26,117 bases of DNA from JAWOFN01 sp046497505 [NCBI: bacterium] (GCA_046497505.1 JAWOFN010000008.1:1-26117); one strand, 5' to 3'. Shown: positions 1 to 8,676, counted from the first letter of the stretch. Numbers and translations: made by a program. The notes: generated by a model not told the origin, from the sequence alone.

Positions 1-2185
1 AGCCGATCCCCCCTACGATATCGCCATACGCCTCGTAGTAGGCGGCTGCGTCGGTGGACTTGTAATAGAGAGCATCGTAGGTGATGAGGCCGGAGAAGAG
101 CATGGCCGCTCCGTGCTGGACGTCCCGGATGCCGGCGTTGGAATAGCGGATCGTGTTGTCCAGCCGGTGGTCCCCCGACCAGCCGAACATGTCGTTGTTC
201 AGGGCACCCACCAGGTTGAGACCGTTATCCACCGCGTGCTGCACGTAGGCCCGGCTCCCCAGCAGACCCGCCTCCTCGCCGTTGAAGGCCGCGAAGACGA
301 TGGTGGCGGGCTGGGGCTGATCCTTCATGACCCGGGCCGCTTCCAGGATCACCGCGGCGCCGGTGGAGTTGTCGTCGGCCCCCGGTCCCCGCCGGTTGGA
401 GTCGAAGTGGCTGCTCACCACGTAGACCACCTCGGGGTGTTCGGTGCCCTCCAGGGTGGCCAGCACGTTGGCGATGCGCAGGGTCTCGTCGCCCCGTTCC
501 ACCTCGAACCTGTGATACTCGGGCTCATATCCGAAGGAGGCGAACTTCTCGTAGATGTACCGGGTGGCCGGCTCGTTCCCCGGCATGGTGATGTACTTGG
601 AATCGAAGGTGTAGAGGTCCGCCTGGTAGTCGTAGAGCATGGTCATGCTCACCTGCTCCGTGACCTCTGCCACCCGCTCCCGGATGGGAGCGTACATGGT
701 CTCGACCTTCTCCTGGAGTTCCCGCTCGGAGGCGAGCTGGGCGTTGACCCGCTTCAGGATGGCCTCACGCCCCAGGGTGCGGGAACGGTCTACCAGGTAG
801 ACCCCCCGTTCGGGGGAGACCGTGTCGCCGTCTCGCTCTGAGCCGATGAGGATCCTCATGCCGTCCGAGCTGACCTGCCACTCGTACTCGGGGGCGATGG
901 TGCGGACGGTGTTGTTGTGGAAGAGGCGCCTGCGGCTCCCGTCTGCCGCGTCGTAGAGGTAGGAGCGGCGGTGGCGTCCCTCGCCCATGACGGCGAAGAC
1001 CGTTCCCTCGTCCAGGAAGCGGGGATTGAGGTCGTGCTGCAGCTCGTAGGTGAGCCGCTCGGCCTCACCGCCGGCGGTGGGGACGATGTAGAGCTCCCAG
1101 TTGTGCCAGGCCATCATCTGGAAGACCATCCGGTCCCCGGAGGGTGAGAGGGTGGGGGAGGATACATCCTCGGCGGTCTCGAAGAAGACCGAAGGCTCTC
1201 CGTCCCATGGGGCCCGCAGTATGGAGAAGGACGTTCCGGCCTCTCTCGAACGGGCCCAGACAAGAGTCCGTCCGTCACCCGATGGTACGGGGTCCTCTCC
1301 CGGAAGCATCCGCTCCACGCCGCGGGAGATATCGAGCAGTCCGATCCCCCGTGAGAGACCCGCAGCGGGTACTCCCACCCCCTGGACAGAGCTTCGGGGA
1401 CCCCGCTCGTAGGCCACGAAACCGCCGGCGAGTGCCACGGGATCGGAAGGGTATCCGGCCCCCTCGGCCACCATCGTCACAGGACCCCTGCCATCGGCGG
1501 CTACGGAGAGGACCACCCCGTGGTCTGCATCCTGCCCCGGGACGGCGGTGATGTAGAGTGCGCTGCCGTCCCGTGCGAAAACCGTTCCCGTGGGGATGGC
1601 GCCACCAAGGTCCACCCGGTGTAACCGGCCGGTGGTCAGGTCGAGGACCGCGAGACGGGCCTGCACGGCCTCCAGCCTCCGGACCTCACCCAGAGCCTGG
1701 TAGTAGGCCCTGCGGTCCCCGCTCTGCCGGGCCTCGTTTGCTGCCCGCCTCGCCTCCCGGAGCGGTGCGTTCTCCTCCACCAGGGTGATAGCCGCCAGGC
1801 GGTCTCCATGGTCGAAGACAAGGCCCTGGACCGCTCCCTCGTACACGGTCCGGTCCCCGTCCGAGATGTCCACCACACGCGTATCACCATCGTCCGGGGC
1901 ATTCCAGGCGGCGAAGCGTCCACCGGGACTGAGGTACAGGCTGCGCCCATCCGGAGCTATCGCCCGGACCGGGTACAGCTCGCCGGTGATGAGGGCGATC
2001 TCCTCCCGATGATCCGATTCCCCGGGACCCCTCAGGACCTCACTGAAGCCTTCCAGGGCGGAGATGTAGTCACCGGCGTCCCAGGCCAGACGAGCTTGCA
2101 GGAAGATATCGCCGCTGCTCTGACCCCGGACCGAAGAGGTCAGGACGAAGAGGAGGAAGAGACTGAGAAGGGCGGTTCTGCGCAT
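1..2185 (-). CDS. Secreted M28 family zinc metallopeptidase with PD40-like N-terminal propeller (3' end cut by window)
   Basis: Open frame of 728 codons from ATG at 2185 to the left edge with no stop, so the C-terminus lies outside. Residues 1-22 form a signal peptide ending near VRG-Q, implying export. Residues about 75-480 contain repeated SPDG/SPSGD-type turns (for example LSPSGDRM), as in WD40-like PD40 propellers. The C-terminal part is an M28 aminopeptidase-type domain: SSHFDS (H593), GADDNSTG (D605), FNGEEAGLLGS (E637/E638) and NNDMFGW (D665). The spacing matches the two-zinc site of this family; the last His ligand should lie just beyond the edge. Predicted role is periplasmic or extracellular release of N-terminal amino acids or peptides. 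A GGAG lies 7-8 nt before the start, and a promoter is visible at 2237-2264. It reads away from the neighbouring tRNA. Substrate cannot be told from sequence. Confidence 0.9.
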   Translation of the reverse strand, partial: MRRTALLSLFLLFVLTSSVRGQSSGDIFLQARLAWDAGDYISALEGFSEVLRGPGESDHREEIALITGELYPVRAIAPDGRSLYLSPGGRFAAWNAPDDGDTRVVDISDGDRTVYEGAVQGLVFDHGDRLAAITLVEENAPLREARRAANEARQSGDRRAYYQALGEVRRLEAVQARLAVLDLTTGRLHRVDLGGAIPTGTVFARDGSALYITAVPGQDADHGVVLSVAADGRGPVTMVAEGAGYPSDPVALAGGFVAYERGPRSSVQGVGVPAAGLSRGIGLLDISRGVERMLPGEDPVPSGDGRTLVWARSREAGTSFSILRAPWDGEPSVFFETAEDVSSPTLSPSGDRMVFQMMAWHNWELYIVPTAGGEAERLTYELQHDLNPRFLDEGTVFAVMGEGRHRRSYLYDAADGSRRRLFHNNTVRTIAPEYEWQVSSDGMRILIGSERDGDTVSPERGVYLVDRSRTLGREAILKRVNAQLASERELQEKVETMYAPIRERVAEVTEQVSMTMLYDYQADLYTFDSKYITMPGNEPATRYIYEKFASFGYEPEYHRFEVERGDETLRIANVLATLEGTEHPEVVYVVSSHFDSNRRGPGADDNSTGAAVILEAARVMKDQPQPATIVFAAFNGEEAGLLGSRAYVQHAVDNGLNLVGALNNDMFGWSGDHRLDNTIRYSNAGIRDVQHGAAMLFSGLITYDALYYKSTDAAAYYEAYGDIVGGIG

Positions 2186-2236
2186 GACGTGCTCCGTATC
2201 TCCGGGTGATGATGGAGCGGGACCTGCTACATCAGG

Positions 2237-2264
2237 AGTACAATCGAATGCGATGCCGCTTCAA
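2237..2264 (-). promoter_or_regulatory. Candidate sigma70 promoter for the M28 peptidase
   Basis: On the minus strand, TTGAAG (2264-2259) and TGTACT (2242-2237) are separated by 16 nt. The expected start near 2230 gives a 5' UTR of about 45 nt containing the GGAG site. Found by eye only. Confidence 0.4.
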
Positions 2265-2282
2265 GGGAGCGGGGGAAACGGC

Positions 2283-2311
2283 TTGAGCGGGGGACCCGGC
2301 CGGTCCATCTT
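2283..2311 (+). promoter_or_regulatory. Candidate sigma70 promoter for tRNA-Ser(TGA)
   Basis: TTGAGC (2283-2288) and CATCTT (2306-2311) with a 17-nt spacer, ending 17 nt before the mature tRNA 5' end. Weak -10 match. Confidence 0.35.
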
Positions 2312-2328
2312 CCGGAGTCGGAACGTGC

Positions 2329-2415
2329 GGAGGGCTAGTCCTAACTGGTAAGGCAGCGGTCTTGAAAACCGCCGGGCGCAAGCCCCTCGGGGTTCGAATC
2401 CCCGGCCCTCCGCCA
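2329..2415 (+). tRNA. tRNA-Ser (anticodon TGA)
   Basis: The acceptor GGAGGGC pairs with GCCCTCC, followed by discriminator G and an encoded CCA. The anticodon stem GCGGT/ACCGC encloses CTTGAAA, giving anticodon TGA. A three-pair D stem (GTC/GGC) and an extra arm GGGC-GCAA-GCCC make it a type II tRNA, as expected for serine. The T arm is CGGGG-TTCGAAT-CCCCG. The anticodon is TGA, not TCA, so this is not tRNA-Sec. It converges with the serpin gene 28 bp downstream. Confidence 0.95.
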
Positions 2416-2443
2416 TCTTTCGCTGCCCGCCGGTCGCCCTCCC

Positions 2444-3685
2444 TCAGCCTGGCAGCGGATCCATCATCTTCCCGATGAAGAGGATCGTCCCCGAGGTCCG
2501 CTCACGAATCACAAAGACGAAGGGCTCATCCAGCACGACCGAGGGGGGGACGGAGCGGTCGATCGAGACGACGGTGGCGGCAGCCGCCTCGGTTCCCTCC
2601 TCGTTCACCTTCACGAAGGTACTGTGGAGGACCCGGGAGATCGCAAGCCCGGCATCCCCTCCCTCGACCATGCGGTCGAAATCCGCGTCGGCTCCGAAGG
2701 CGATCTCCATGCCCAGGGCCTTGAGGACTTCGTTGAGGAGGATCTTGTACTCACACTCGAACCGGGGCATCTGGACGAGGCCCAGCTCCTGGGGCCTGAG
2801 CCCCTCGGTGATCTGCGCCCATCTCGGGCCATCCAGGCCCGCGATGAGCGAATCCAGGGTCCCTCCGGAAGGGCCGGGAGCAAGGAGGGTCATCGAGAAC
2901 AGCCCCCCTCCGTAGGGAAGGTCCACGGCGGTCACGTAGTCGTCGGAGTACAGCGGGAACTCCCCCTCCAGCTGCATGGAGGGTACCTGCACCACGCTTC
3001 CGTCGGCGCGGGTGAAGGGACGATCAGCGGTCTTATCCGGATCGAAGGGGTACTGCCAGGTCCCTTTGAAGTAGATCGCGTTGACCAGGAACATCACCTC
3101 GAGCGGGGATATCTGATCCAGGATCTCGGGGATCTTCTCCCGGGTGTTCCGGGCCACCCAGTCGTTGATCGTCTCCACCGCGGTGGGAGACCCGAAGTCC
3201 AGTCCCTGTACCACCGCGTCGAAGTACTCCTCGTTCCTCTCCACGAAATCGGCGGCGACGGGGAAGTCCTGCCGGTACCAGATGGAGTTGGCGATCTCCA
3301 GGATCACCTGAGGGTCCACGGTGGTGAGCAGCTCGATCAGGCTCTGGTAGGAGGTGTTGATCTCCTCCTCGGTCAGTCCGGCCAGCTCGAGGGTGTGCTG
3401 CATCGCCTCATAGGTCGCCCCCTCGGCCCCGTTGAGGGTCATCCCCAGCGCCATAGAGACACTGAGCGGTCCCAGGAACACGTTCTTGTTCCCCTCCGAT
3501 GCACTCACGGCCCGGAAGAGCTTGAGGCCGAAAGCGCCCCCGGCATCGGCGATCTGCTGTTCGGAGGCGGTGAGTTCCCGGGGTAGTTCGGAAGGGCTGG
3601 ATACACCGGGGTCTCTCGAGCAGGCTGTTAGAAGGACGAGTGCCGCAGCGGTGCCGAGCAGACCCGGGTTCCGTCGGATGGCCAT
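2444..3685 (-). CDS. Serpin-family serine protease inhibitor, lipoprotein (Arg-Ser reactive site)
   Basis: 413 aa, normal serpin length plus a lipoprotein leader. The start at 3685 (MAIRRNPG) is chosen over an in-frame ATG 18 nt upstream because AGGAGG precedes it. The lipobox LTAC (C22) predicts lipid anchoring. The fold is complete: the serpin hinge EEGTEAAAAT begins at residue 362, and the C-terminal strand has LDEPFVFVIRE and FIGKMMDP. Aligning the loop end with alpha1-antitrypsin (MSIPP against RSVPP) puts P1-P1' at R377-S378, which suggests inhibition of trypsin-like proteases. Serpins trap proteases by loop insertion, and the alanine-rich hinge fits an inhibitory member. It is second in a two-gene unit, 20 bp after its paralogue, and most of its sequence is nearly identical to that paralogue outside the loop. 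Target protease unknown. Confidence 0.93.
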   Translation of the reverse strand: MAIRRNPGLLGTAAALVLLTACSRDPGVSSPSELPRELTASEQQIADAGGAFGLKLFRAVSASEGNKNVFLGPLSVSMALGMTLNGAEGATYEAMQHTLELAGLTEEEINTSYQSLIELLTTVDPQVILEIANSIWYRQDFPVAADFVERNEEYFDAVVQGLDFGSPTAVETINDWVARNTREKIPEILDQISPLEVMFLVNAIYFKGTWQYPFDPDKTADRPFTRADGSVVQVPSMQLEGEFPLYSDDYVTAVDLPYGGGLFSMTLLAPGPSGGTLDSLIAGLDGPRWAQITEGLRPQELGLVQMPRFECEYKILLNEVLKALGMEIAFGADADFDRMVEGGDAGLAISRVLHSTFVKVNEEGTEAAAATVVSIDRSVPPSVVLDEPFVFVIRERTSGTILFIGKMMDPLPG

Positions 3686-3705
3686 GATGGATCCTCCTGT
3701 CATCC

Positions 3706-4956
3706 TCAGCCCGCCGTGGGGTCCATCATCTTCCCGATGAAGAGGATGGTCTCCGAGGTCCGCTCACGGATCACGTAGATGAAGGGCCGGTTGAACTGGA
3801 TCGAGGGCGGCATGGAGGTCACTCCGACCTCCACCGAGGTGACCGCCGCCGCCTCGGTACCCTCCTCGTCCACCTGCACGAAGGTCTTGTGCTTGACCTC
3901 GCTGATATAGAGCTCCTCCGCGGGTGCCGTTGCTCCCTGTTCCCACATCCGGTCGAAATCGGCGAGCCCCTCGGCGAAAGCGATCCCCATCCCCATGTCG
4001 GTCAACACGTCCTTCAGGGAGATCTCATACTCCGCGGTGAACTTGGGCAGGGTCAGGAATCCCGGGTCGGTCTCCGTGAAACCGGCGGTGATCTCCGACC
4101 AGCGTGCGGTATCCAGGCGGGCGATGAGCGAGTCGATGTGCCCTCCCGTTGCGGGCATGAGCAGGCTCATCGAGAAGAGCTCCCCGCCGTAGGGCAGGTC
4201 CACGGCGACCACCCGCTCGTCCTGGTAGACGGGGATCTCCCGCTCGAGCTTCATGGTGGGCACGTGCACGATGGTCCCGTCGGTCCGGGTGAAGGGACGC
4301 TCGCAGGTATCGTCCGGGTCGAACTGGTAGGTCCAGGTCCCCTTGAAGTAGATGGCGTTGATGAGATAGAGCATGGTCAGCGGATCGATCTCCTCGACGA
4401 TCTCGCTGATCTTGCCGTGGGTCTTCTCATCCACCCAGCCGTTGATGGTCTCGACCGCGCTCGGAGCGTTGAAATCCAGTCCCTGGACCACCGCGTCGAA
4501 GTACTCCTGGTTGCGCTCGGCGAAGTCGGGAGCGATGGGGAAGCCCTCGCGATACCAGATCGAGTTGGCGATCTCGAAGATCACGCGCGGGTCCACGGTG
4601 GTGAGCAGCTCGATGAGGCTCTGGTAGGAGGCGTTGATCTCCTCCTCGGTCAGCCCCGCCAGTTCGAGGGTCTGCTGCATCGCCTCGTAGGTGGTCCCTT
4701 CGGCCCCGTTCAGGGTCATCCCCAGCGCCATGGATACGCTCAGGGGGCCCAGGAAGACGTTCTTGTCCCCCTCCGCCTCGCTCACTGCCTGGAAGAGCTT
4801 CAAGCCGAACTCACCGCCGGCGTCGGCGACCTGCTGTTCGGCGGCGGTGAGGTCCCGCGGCATCTGGATGGGACCGGAACTGGTCGGGGAGTCGGTGCAG
4901 CCAAGGAGCAGAGCGAAGGAGAAGAAGGCGGCGAATAAGTTCCGTGCGCGGGCCAT
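3706..4956 (-). CDS. Serpin-family serine protease inhibitor, lipoprotein (Thr-Ser reactive site)
   Basis: 416 aa from ATG 4956 (MARARNLF), preceded by GGAGG. A longer in-frame ATG at 5100 has no visible ribosome site and would bury the leader. The lipobox LLGC (C20) predicts a lipoprotein. The body matches the downstream serpin closely, including long shared blocks such as NVFLGPLSVSMALGMTLNGA and a shared FIGKMMDP end, so the two are tandem duplicates. The hinge EEGTEAAAVT is inhibitor-like. The loop end aligns as TSMPP, giving P1-P1' T380-S381, a small residue typical of elastase- or subtilisin-like targets. The loop is one residue longer than in the neighbour. It is first in the operon. 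Probably protects the cell surface from host, predator or self proteases; that is inference. Confidence 0.93.
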   Translation of the reverse strand: MARARNLFAAFFSFALLLGCTDSPTSSGPIQMPRDLTAAEQQVADAGGEFGLKLFQAVSEAEGDKNVFLGPLSVSMALGMTLNGAEGTTYEAMQQTLELAGLTEEEINASYQSLIELLTTVDPRVIFEIANSIWYREGFPIAPDFAERNQEYFDAVVQGLDFNAPSAVETINGWVDEKTHGKISEIVEEIDPLTMLYLINAIYFKGTWTYQFDPDDTCERPFTRTDGTIVHVPTMKLEREIPVYQDERVVAVDLPYGGELFSMSLLMPATGGHIDSLIARLDTARWSEITAGFTETDPGFLTLPKFTAEYEISLKDVLTDMGMGIAFAEGLADFDRMWEQGATAPAEELYISEVKHKTFVQVDEEGTEAAAVTSVEVGVTSMPPSIQFNRPFIYVIRERTSETILFIGKMMDPTAG

Positions 4957-5037
4957 GGCGATACCTCCGGGGGGCCGATGTGCTGCGGTCTCCCATGGAT
5001 AGCGAGTAATTGCGGACTGGCAGATCACCGGGCGGGT

Positions 5038-5067
5038 ACTGTAGAGGAGACGGACGGGGCCTGTCTC
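5038..5067 (-). promoter_or_regulatory. Weak candidate promoter for the serpin operon
   Basis: Minus-strand GAGACA (5067-5062) and TACAGT (5043-5038), 18-nt spacer, in the 165-bp gap between glnS and the serpins. It would give a 5' UTR of about 75 nt. Nothing else is visible in this gap. Confidence 0.25.
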
Positions 5068-5121
5068 CGGTTTACTGGCGAGAGGGGTCCTCTGGGACAC
5101 CTTTTGCGCTGCCGGATCTTC

Positions 5122-6792
5122 TCAGCTCTTCTGCTGGATCTTCTTCCAGGTGTCCTTCAGGCTCACGGTGCGGTTGAAGACCAGGGCGTCGGGGCTGCTG
5201 TCCCTGCGGTCGGTGACGAAATAGCCCACCCGTTCGAACTGCACGGGCAGTTCGGAGCGGGCACCCTTCAGGGAAGGTTCCACCTTCGCCCCTTCCAGGA
5301 CGACCAGCGAGTCGGGGTTGAGGTTCGCGGTGAAGTCCTCCCCCTCCTCGGTCTCCGAGGGGTCCTCCTTCGTGAAGAGCCGGTCGTAGAGACGGATCTC
5401 CGCGTCCAGGGCGTGGGAGGCGGCGACCCAGTGGATGATCCCCTTCACCTTGCTCCCGTCGGGGGCCTTCCCCTTCTCGTCCGCCGACCCGTAGGTGCAG
5501 TGCAGCTCGGTGATGTTCCCCTCGTCGTCCTTGACGACCTCGTCACACTTCATCAGGTACGACCAGCGCAGGCGCACCCAGCGGCCGGGGGCCAGGCGGT
5601 AGAACTTGCCCGGCGGGTCCTCCATGAAGTCCTCGCGGTCGATGTAGAGCTCCCGGCTGAAGGGCACCTTGCGGGTGCCCATCGACTCATCACCGGGATG
5701 GTTGGGCATCTCCAGCTCTTCGACCTGGTCCTCGGGGTAGTTGGTGAGGACCACCTTCAGGGGCTGCAGTACCCCCATGGCCCGGGGGGAGCGCTCCTCC
5801 AGGTCCTGCCGTACCGAGTACTCCAGGTTCTCGATCTCCACCACGCTGTTGGTCTTGGACACCCCGATCCGGTCACAGAAGTCCAGCACGGCCTCGGGGG
5901 GATATCCCCTGCGGCGGATGCCCGAGAGCGTGGGCATCCGGGGATCGTCCCAGCCGTCCACGTATTTTTCCTGGACCAGGCGCAGGAGCTTGCGCTTGCT
6001 CAGGATGGTGTAGGTGAGTTCCAGCCGGGCGAACTCGTACTGGTGGGGCCGCGGAGAGACCCCGATCCGTTCCAGGAACCAGTCGTAGAGAGGACGGTGG
6101 TTCTCGAACTCCAGCGTGCAGATGGAGTGGGTGATGCCCTCCACCGCGTCGCTCTGCCCGTGGGCCCAGTCGTAGGTGGGATAGATACACCACGCATCCC
6201 CGGTGCGGTGGTGTGATTTCTTCAGGATCCGGTACATGATGGGATCGCGCATGTTCATGTTCGGGCTGGCCATGTCGATCTTGGCCCGCAATACGTGTTC
6301 CCCCTCCTCGAACTCCCCCGCGCGCATGCGGCGGAAGAGGTCCAGGTTCTCCTCGACGTCGCGGTCCCGGTAGGGGCTCTGCTTGCCGGGCTCGTCCCAG
6401 GAGCCCCGGTAGGAGCTGATCTGTTCCGCGGTGAGGCTGTCCACGTAGGCGTCGCCCTGCCGGATGAGCTGTTCCGCCCACTCGCAGAGCTGCTCGAAGT
6501 AGTCGGAAGCGTAGAGGGTCTCGCCGTTCCACTCGTACCCCAGCCACCTCACGTCCTGCTGGATCGACTCCACGTACTCCATCTCCTCGGTGATGGGATT
6601 CGTGTCGTCGAAGCGCAGGTTGCAGGTGCCCTCGTACTCCTCTGCGATGCCGAAGTTCAGGTTGATCGACTTGGCATGCCCTATGTGGAGATAGCCGTTC
6701 GGCTCGGGAGGGAACCGTGTGGCGACCTGCTCGACGCGGCCCGTCTCCAGGTCCTCGTCGATGATCTGCCGGATGAAGTCCTTCTGGGCCAT
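5122..6792 (-). CDS. glnS: Glutaminyl-tRNA synthetase
   Basis: 556 aa, matching the usual bacterial GlnRS length (about 554). It attaches glutamine to tRNA-Gln using ATP in the cytoplasm. Class I signatures are visible: [19 protein letters not shown] with HIGH at residues 36-39 and the KMSKS-equivalent ILSKRK at 263-268. GlnRS-specific blocks include [19 protein letters not shown] and [14 protein letters not shown], followed by the C-terminal anticodon-binding beta barrels. The start MAQKDFIRQ at 6792 is chosen because a GGAG-like site precedes it; upstream in-frame codons look noncoding. Presence of GlnRS means the organism need not make Gln-tRNA by GatCAB transamidation. tRNA-Gln and gltX lie nearby on the other strand. 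Confidence 0.98.
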   Translation of the reverse strand: MAQKDFIRQIIDEDLETGRVEQVATRFPPEPNGYLHIGHAKSINLNFGIAEEYEGTCNLRFDDTNPITEEMEYVESIQQDVRWLGYEWNGETLYASDYFEQLCEWAEQLIRQGDAYVDSLTAEQISSYRGSWDEPGKQSPYRDRDVEENLDLFRRMRAGEFEEGEHVLRAKIDMASPNMNMRDPIMYRILKKSHHRTGDAWCIYPTYDWAHGQSDAVEGITHSICTLEFENHRPLYDWFLERIGVSPRPHQYEFARLELTYTILSKRKLLRLVQEKYVDGWDDPRMPTLSGIRRRGYPPEAVLDFCDRIGVSKTNSVVEIENLEYSVRQDLEERSPRAMGVLQPLKVVLTNYPEDQVEELEMPNHPGDESMGTRKVPFSRELYIDREDFMEDPPGKFYRLAPGRWVRLRWSYLMKCDEVVKDDEGNITELHCTYGSADEKGKAPDGSKVKGIIHWVAASHALDAEIRLYDRLFTKEDPSETEEGEDFTANLNPDSLVVLEGAKVEPSLKGARSELPVQFERVGYFVTDRRDSSPDALVFNRTVSLKDTWKKIQQKS

Positions 6793-6840
6793 GGATACTC
6801 CGTTCGAGGGATGCTTCGTGAGACGGGGGTGACAGGGCGC

Positions 6841-6869
6841 ATGATGCCCACGCCCGCAGGGGGATTCAA
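6841..6869 (-). promoter_or_regulatory. Candidate glnS promoter
   Basis: Minus-strand TTGAAT (6869-6864) and CATCAT (6846-6841), 17-nt spacer; predicted 5' UTR about 42 nt. Moderate match to the sigma70 consensus. Confidence 0.35.
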
Positions 6870-6912
6870 GGAGGGAATTGCCCTCACACCTCCGCATACA
6901 CCGCATGCCGCA

Positions 6913-6940
6913 TTGACGAGCGCCGAGGCATCCGTACCTT
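6913..6940 (+). promoter_or_regulatory. Candidate promoter for tRNA-Ser(GCT)
   Basis: TTGACG (6913-6918) and TACCTT (6935-6940), 16-nt spacer, ending 27 nt before the tRNA. Confidence 0.4.
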
Positions 6941-6967
6941 GTGAAAGTCTGAGATTGAAGGGATCAC

Positions 6968-7060
6968 GGAGAGGTGGCCGAGCTGGCTGAAGGCACTCGC
7001 CTGCTAAGCGAGTGAAGGGCTTACCCCCTTCCGAGGGTTCGAATCCCTCCCTCTCCGCCA
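6968..7060 (+). tRNA. tRNA-Ser (anticodon GCT)
   Basis: Acceptor GGAGAGG pairs with CCTCTCC, discriminator G, encoded CCA. The anticodon stem CTCGC/GCGAG encloses CTGCTAA, giving GCT. A long extra arm sits between the anticodon and T arms, as expected for serine type II. The last 20 nt (7041-7060) recur exactly at 7151-7170. Confidence 0.97.
7041..7060 (+). repeat. 20-bp direct repeat, copy 1 (3' end of tRNA-Ser)
   Basis: Exact 20-bp match to 7151-7170, running from inside the T loop through the acceptor to CCA. The flanks differ at both ends. A tRNA 3' end copied in direct orientation is the usual footprint of an integrase attachment site or of a partial tRNA duplication. Confidence 0.85.
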
Positions 7061-7150
7061 GCTGATACTGCGTTCAGTCCGCAGAGGCGGATTGGATGCC
7101 TGGGCGGTTCGAGGCGCGGGATCTGAAGGGCCGAGGCACGAAGCCCGGAA

Positions 7151-7170
7151 GAATCCCTCCCTCTCCGCCA
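7151..7170 (+). repeat. 20-bp direct repeat, copy 2 (orphan tRNA-Ser tail upstream of gltX)
   Basis: Perfect copy of the tRNA-Ser(GCT) 3' end, with no tRNA-like acceptor, D or anticodon arm before it. It lies 29 bp before the gltX start codon, so it is in the gltX leader. The 90 bp between the copies carry no recognisable gene. Confidence 0.85.
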
Positions 7171-7199
7171 TCCTCTTCCTTCCTTTCCGGGGACATCCC

Positions 7200-8651
7200 A
7201 TGAACGAGACACCCCGAGTTCGTTTCGCGCCATCTCCAACAGGTTTCCTCCATGTGGGGGGTGCGCGGACCGCGCTCTTCAACTGGCTCTATGCCCGTCA
7301 CCACGATGGGGTCTTCATCCTTCGGATCGAGGACACCGACCTGGAACGCTCCAGCCAGGAGATGGTGGATGCCATCACCGGCGGTCTGCGATGGCTGGGG
7401 ATCGACTGGGACGAGGGTCCCATCTTTCAGGCAGAACAGGTGGAGAAGCACCGCGAAGCAGCCCTCGGCATGCTCGAGACAGGCCACGCCTACCGCTGCT
7501 TCTGCGACCCGGAGCAGCTCGAGGAGGAGCGGCTGGATGCTCGTGAGAAGGGGGATTCGTGGAGGTACGACGGTGTCTGCCGGCGCATAGACCCCGGGGA
7601 GTCGAAGGAGCGGGCCGAATCGGGGGAGCCGTACGCCGTACGATTCAAGGTGCCCCACGAGGAGACCGTCCGCTTCCACGACCACATCCATGGTGACATG
7701 CAGGTCGACGCGATCCAGGTCGAGGATTTCGTCATGCTGCGCGGTGACGGCCAGCCCACCTATCAGCTGGCCGTGGTGGTGGACGATGCCGATATGGGCG
7801 TGACCCTGGTCATGCGGGGCGACGACCACCTGAGCAACACCCCCAAGCAGGTGATGCTCTACCGAGCCATGGGATCCCGGGTGCCCGATTTCGCCCACCT
7901 GCCCCTGATCCTGGGGCCGGACAAGAAGCGTCTGTCCAAGCGGCACGGTGCCACCAGCGTGGAGGAGTACCGCCAGAAGGGGTACCTCTCCGAAGCGGTG
8001 GTGAACTTCCTCAGCCTGCTGGGCTGGTCGCCCGGGGATGACAGGGAGTTCCTGCGCCGGGAGGAACTGGTAGAGCTCTTCAGTCTGGAGCGGGTGTTGA
8101 AGAAGCCCAGCGTCTTCGATGAGGAGAAGCTGGAGTGGCTCAACGGGCAGTACCTCAACCTGCTTCCCAGTGAGGAGCTGGCGGGGAAGGCACGGGAGGC
8201 GTTCGCAGAGGCGGGCTTCGATGTGGAGGAGAAGAGCGATGCCTTCATGACCCGGGTGGTGGACCTGCTCAAGGAGCGGGTTCGCCTCTTCACCGATTTC
8301 CCCGAGCAGGGGGACTTCTTCTTCAAGGCCCCGTTGGGATACGACCCCGAAGCGGTGGCCAAACGGTGGAAGAAACCGGAAGAGGTCATCCCTCGGCTGG
8401 AACGGAGTCTGGAGCAGGCCCGGGCGGACGAGGTCTGGACCGAGAAGTCCATCGAGACGTGGATTCGGGGCTTGGCCGAGGCGGAAGAGGTGGGGGCGGG
8501 GAAGTACATCCATCCCATCCGGGTCGCGATGACCGGTCGTCACACCGGCCCCGGACTTTTCGAGCTGATGGCCCTGCTGGGCCAGGACGAGGTGGTCCAG
8601 AGGCTCGACCGGGCCATCGCATGGCTCGAGGAGACCCACGGAGAGGGTTGA
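7200..8651 (+). CDS. gltX: Glutamyl-tRNA synthetase
   Basis: 483 aa, typical for bacterial GluRS. It charges tRNA-Glu with glutamate in the cytoplasm; Glu-tRNA also feeds tetrapyrrole synthesis in many bacteria. The N-terminus MNETPRVRFAPSPTGFLHVGG holds the HIGH-equivalent HVGG (18-21), followed by RIEDTDLERS, GDDHLSNTPKQ and the KMSKS-equivalent KRLSKRHG (243-250). A CxCx24C zinc-site remnant is seen at C100, C102 and C127, but the usual fourth ligand His is Arg129. The start at 7200 is preceded by GGGGA and matches the family N-terminus; an in-frame ATG at 7092 would translate the tRNA-tail repeat and is rejected. tRNA-Gln and tRNA-Glu follow directly. With glnS present, a discriminating GluRS is expected but not proven. 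Confidence 0.98.
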   Translation: MNETPRVRFAPSPTGFLHVGGARTALFNWLYARHHDGVFILRIEDTDLERSSQEMVDAITGGLRWLGIDWDEGPIFQAEQVEKHREAALGMLETGHAYRCFCDPEQLEEERLDAREKGDSWRYDGVCRRIDPGESKERAESGEPYAVRFKVPHEETVRFHDHIHGDMQVDAIQVEDFVMLRGDGQPTYQLAVVVDDADMGVTLVMRGDDHLSNTPKQVMLYRAMGSRVPDFAHLPLILGPDKKRLSKRHGATSVEEYRQKGYLSEAVVNFLSLLGWSPGDDREFLRREELVELFSLERVLKKPSVFDEEKLEWLNGQYLNLLPSEELAGKAREAFAEAGFDVEEKSDAFMTRVVDLLKERVRLFTDFPEQGDFFFKAPLGYDPEAVAKRWKKPEEVIPRLERSLEQARADEVWTEKSIETWIRGLAEAEEVGAGKYIHPIRVAMTGRHTGPGLFELMALLGQDEVVQRLDRAIAWLEETHGEG

Positions 8652-8676
8652 CAGCACCCCTTCCCGGCATTTCTTA
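8648..8676 (+). promoter_or_regulatory. Candidate promoter for tRNA-Gln/tRNA-Glu
   Basis: A perfect TTGACA (8648-8653) overlaps the gltX stop codon. After 17 nt comes TTCTTA (8671-8676), a poor -10. The same TTGACA...TTCTTA pair occurs before tRNA-Arg, which raises confidence slightly. Confidence 0.3.

Noticed and set aside
2329-2415. Possible selenocysteine or suppressor tRNA, because of the long extra arm and TGA
   Set aside because: TGA here is the anticodon itself (reads UCA, serine). tRNA-Sec would have anticodon TCA and a longer acceptor.
4978-6216. 412-codon plus-strand frame opposite glnS
   Set aside because: Shadow of glnS; no motif and no ribosome site.
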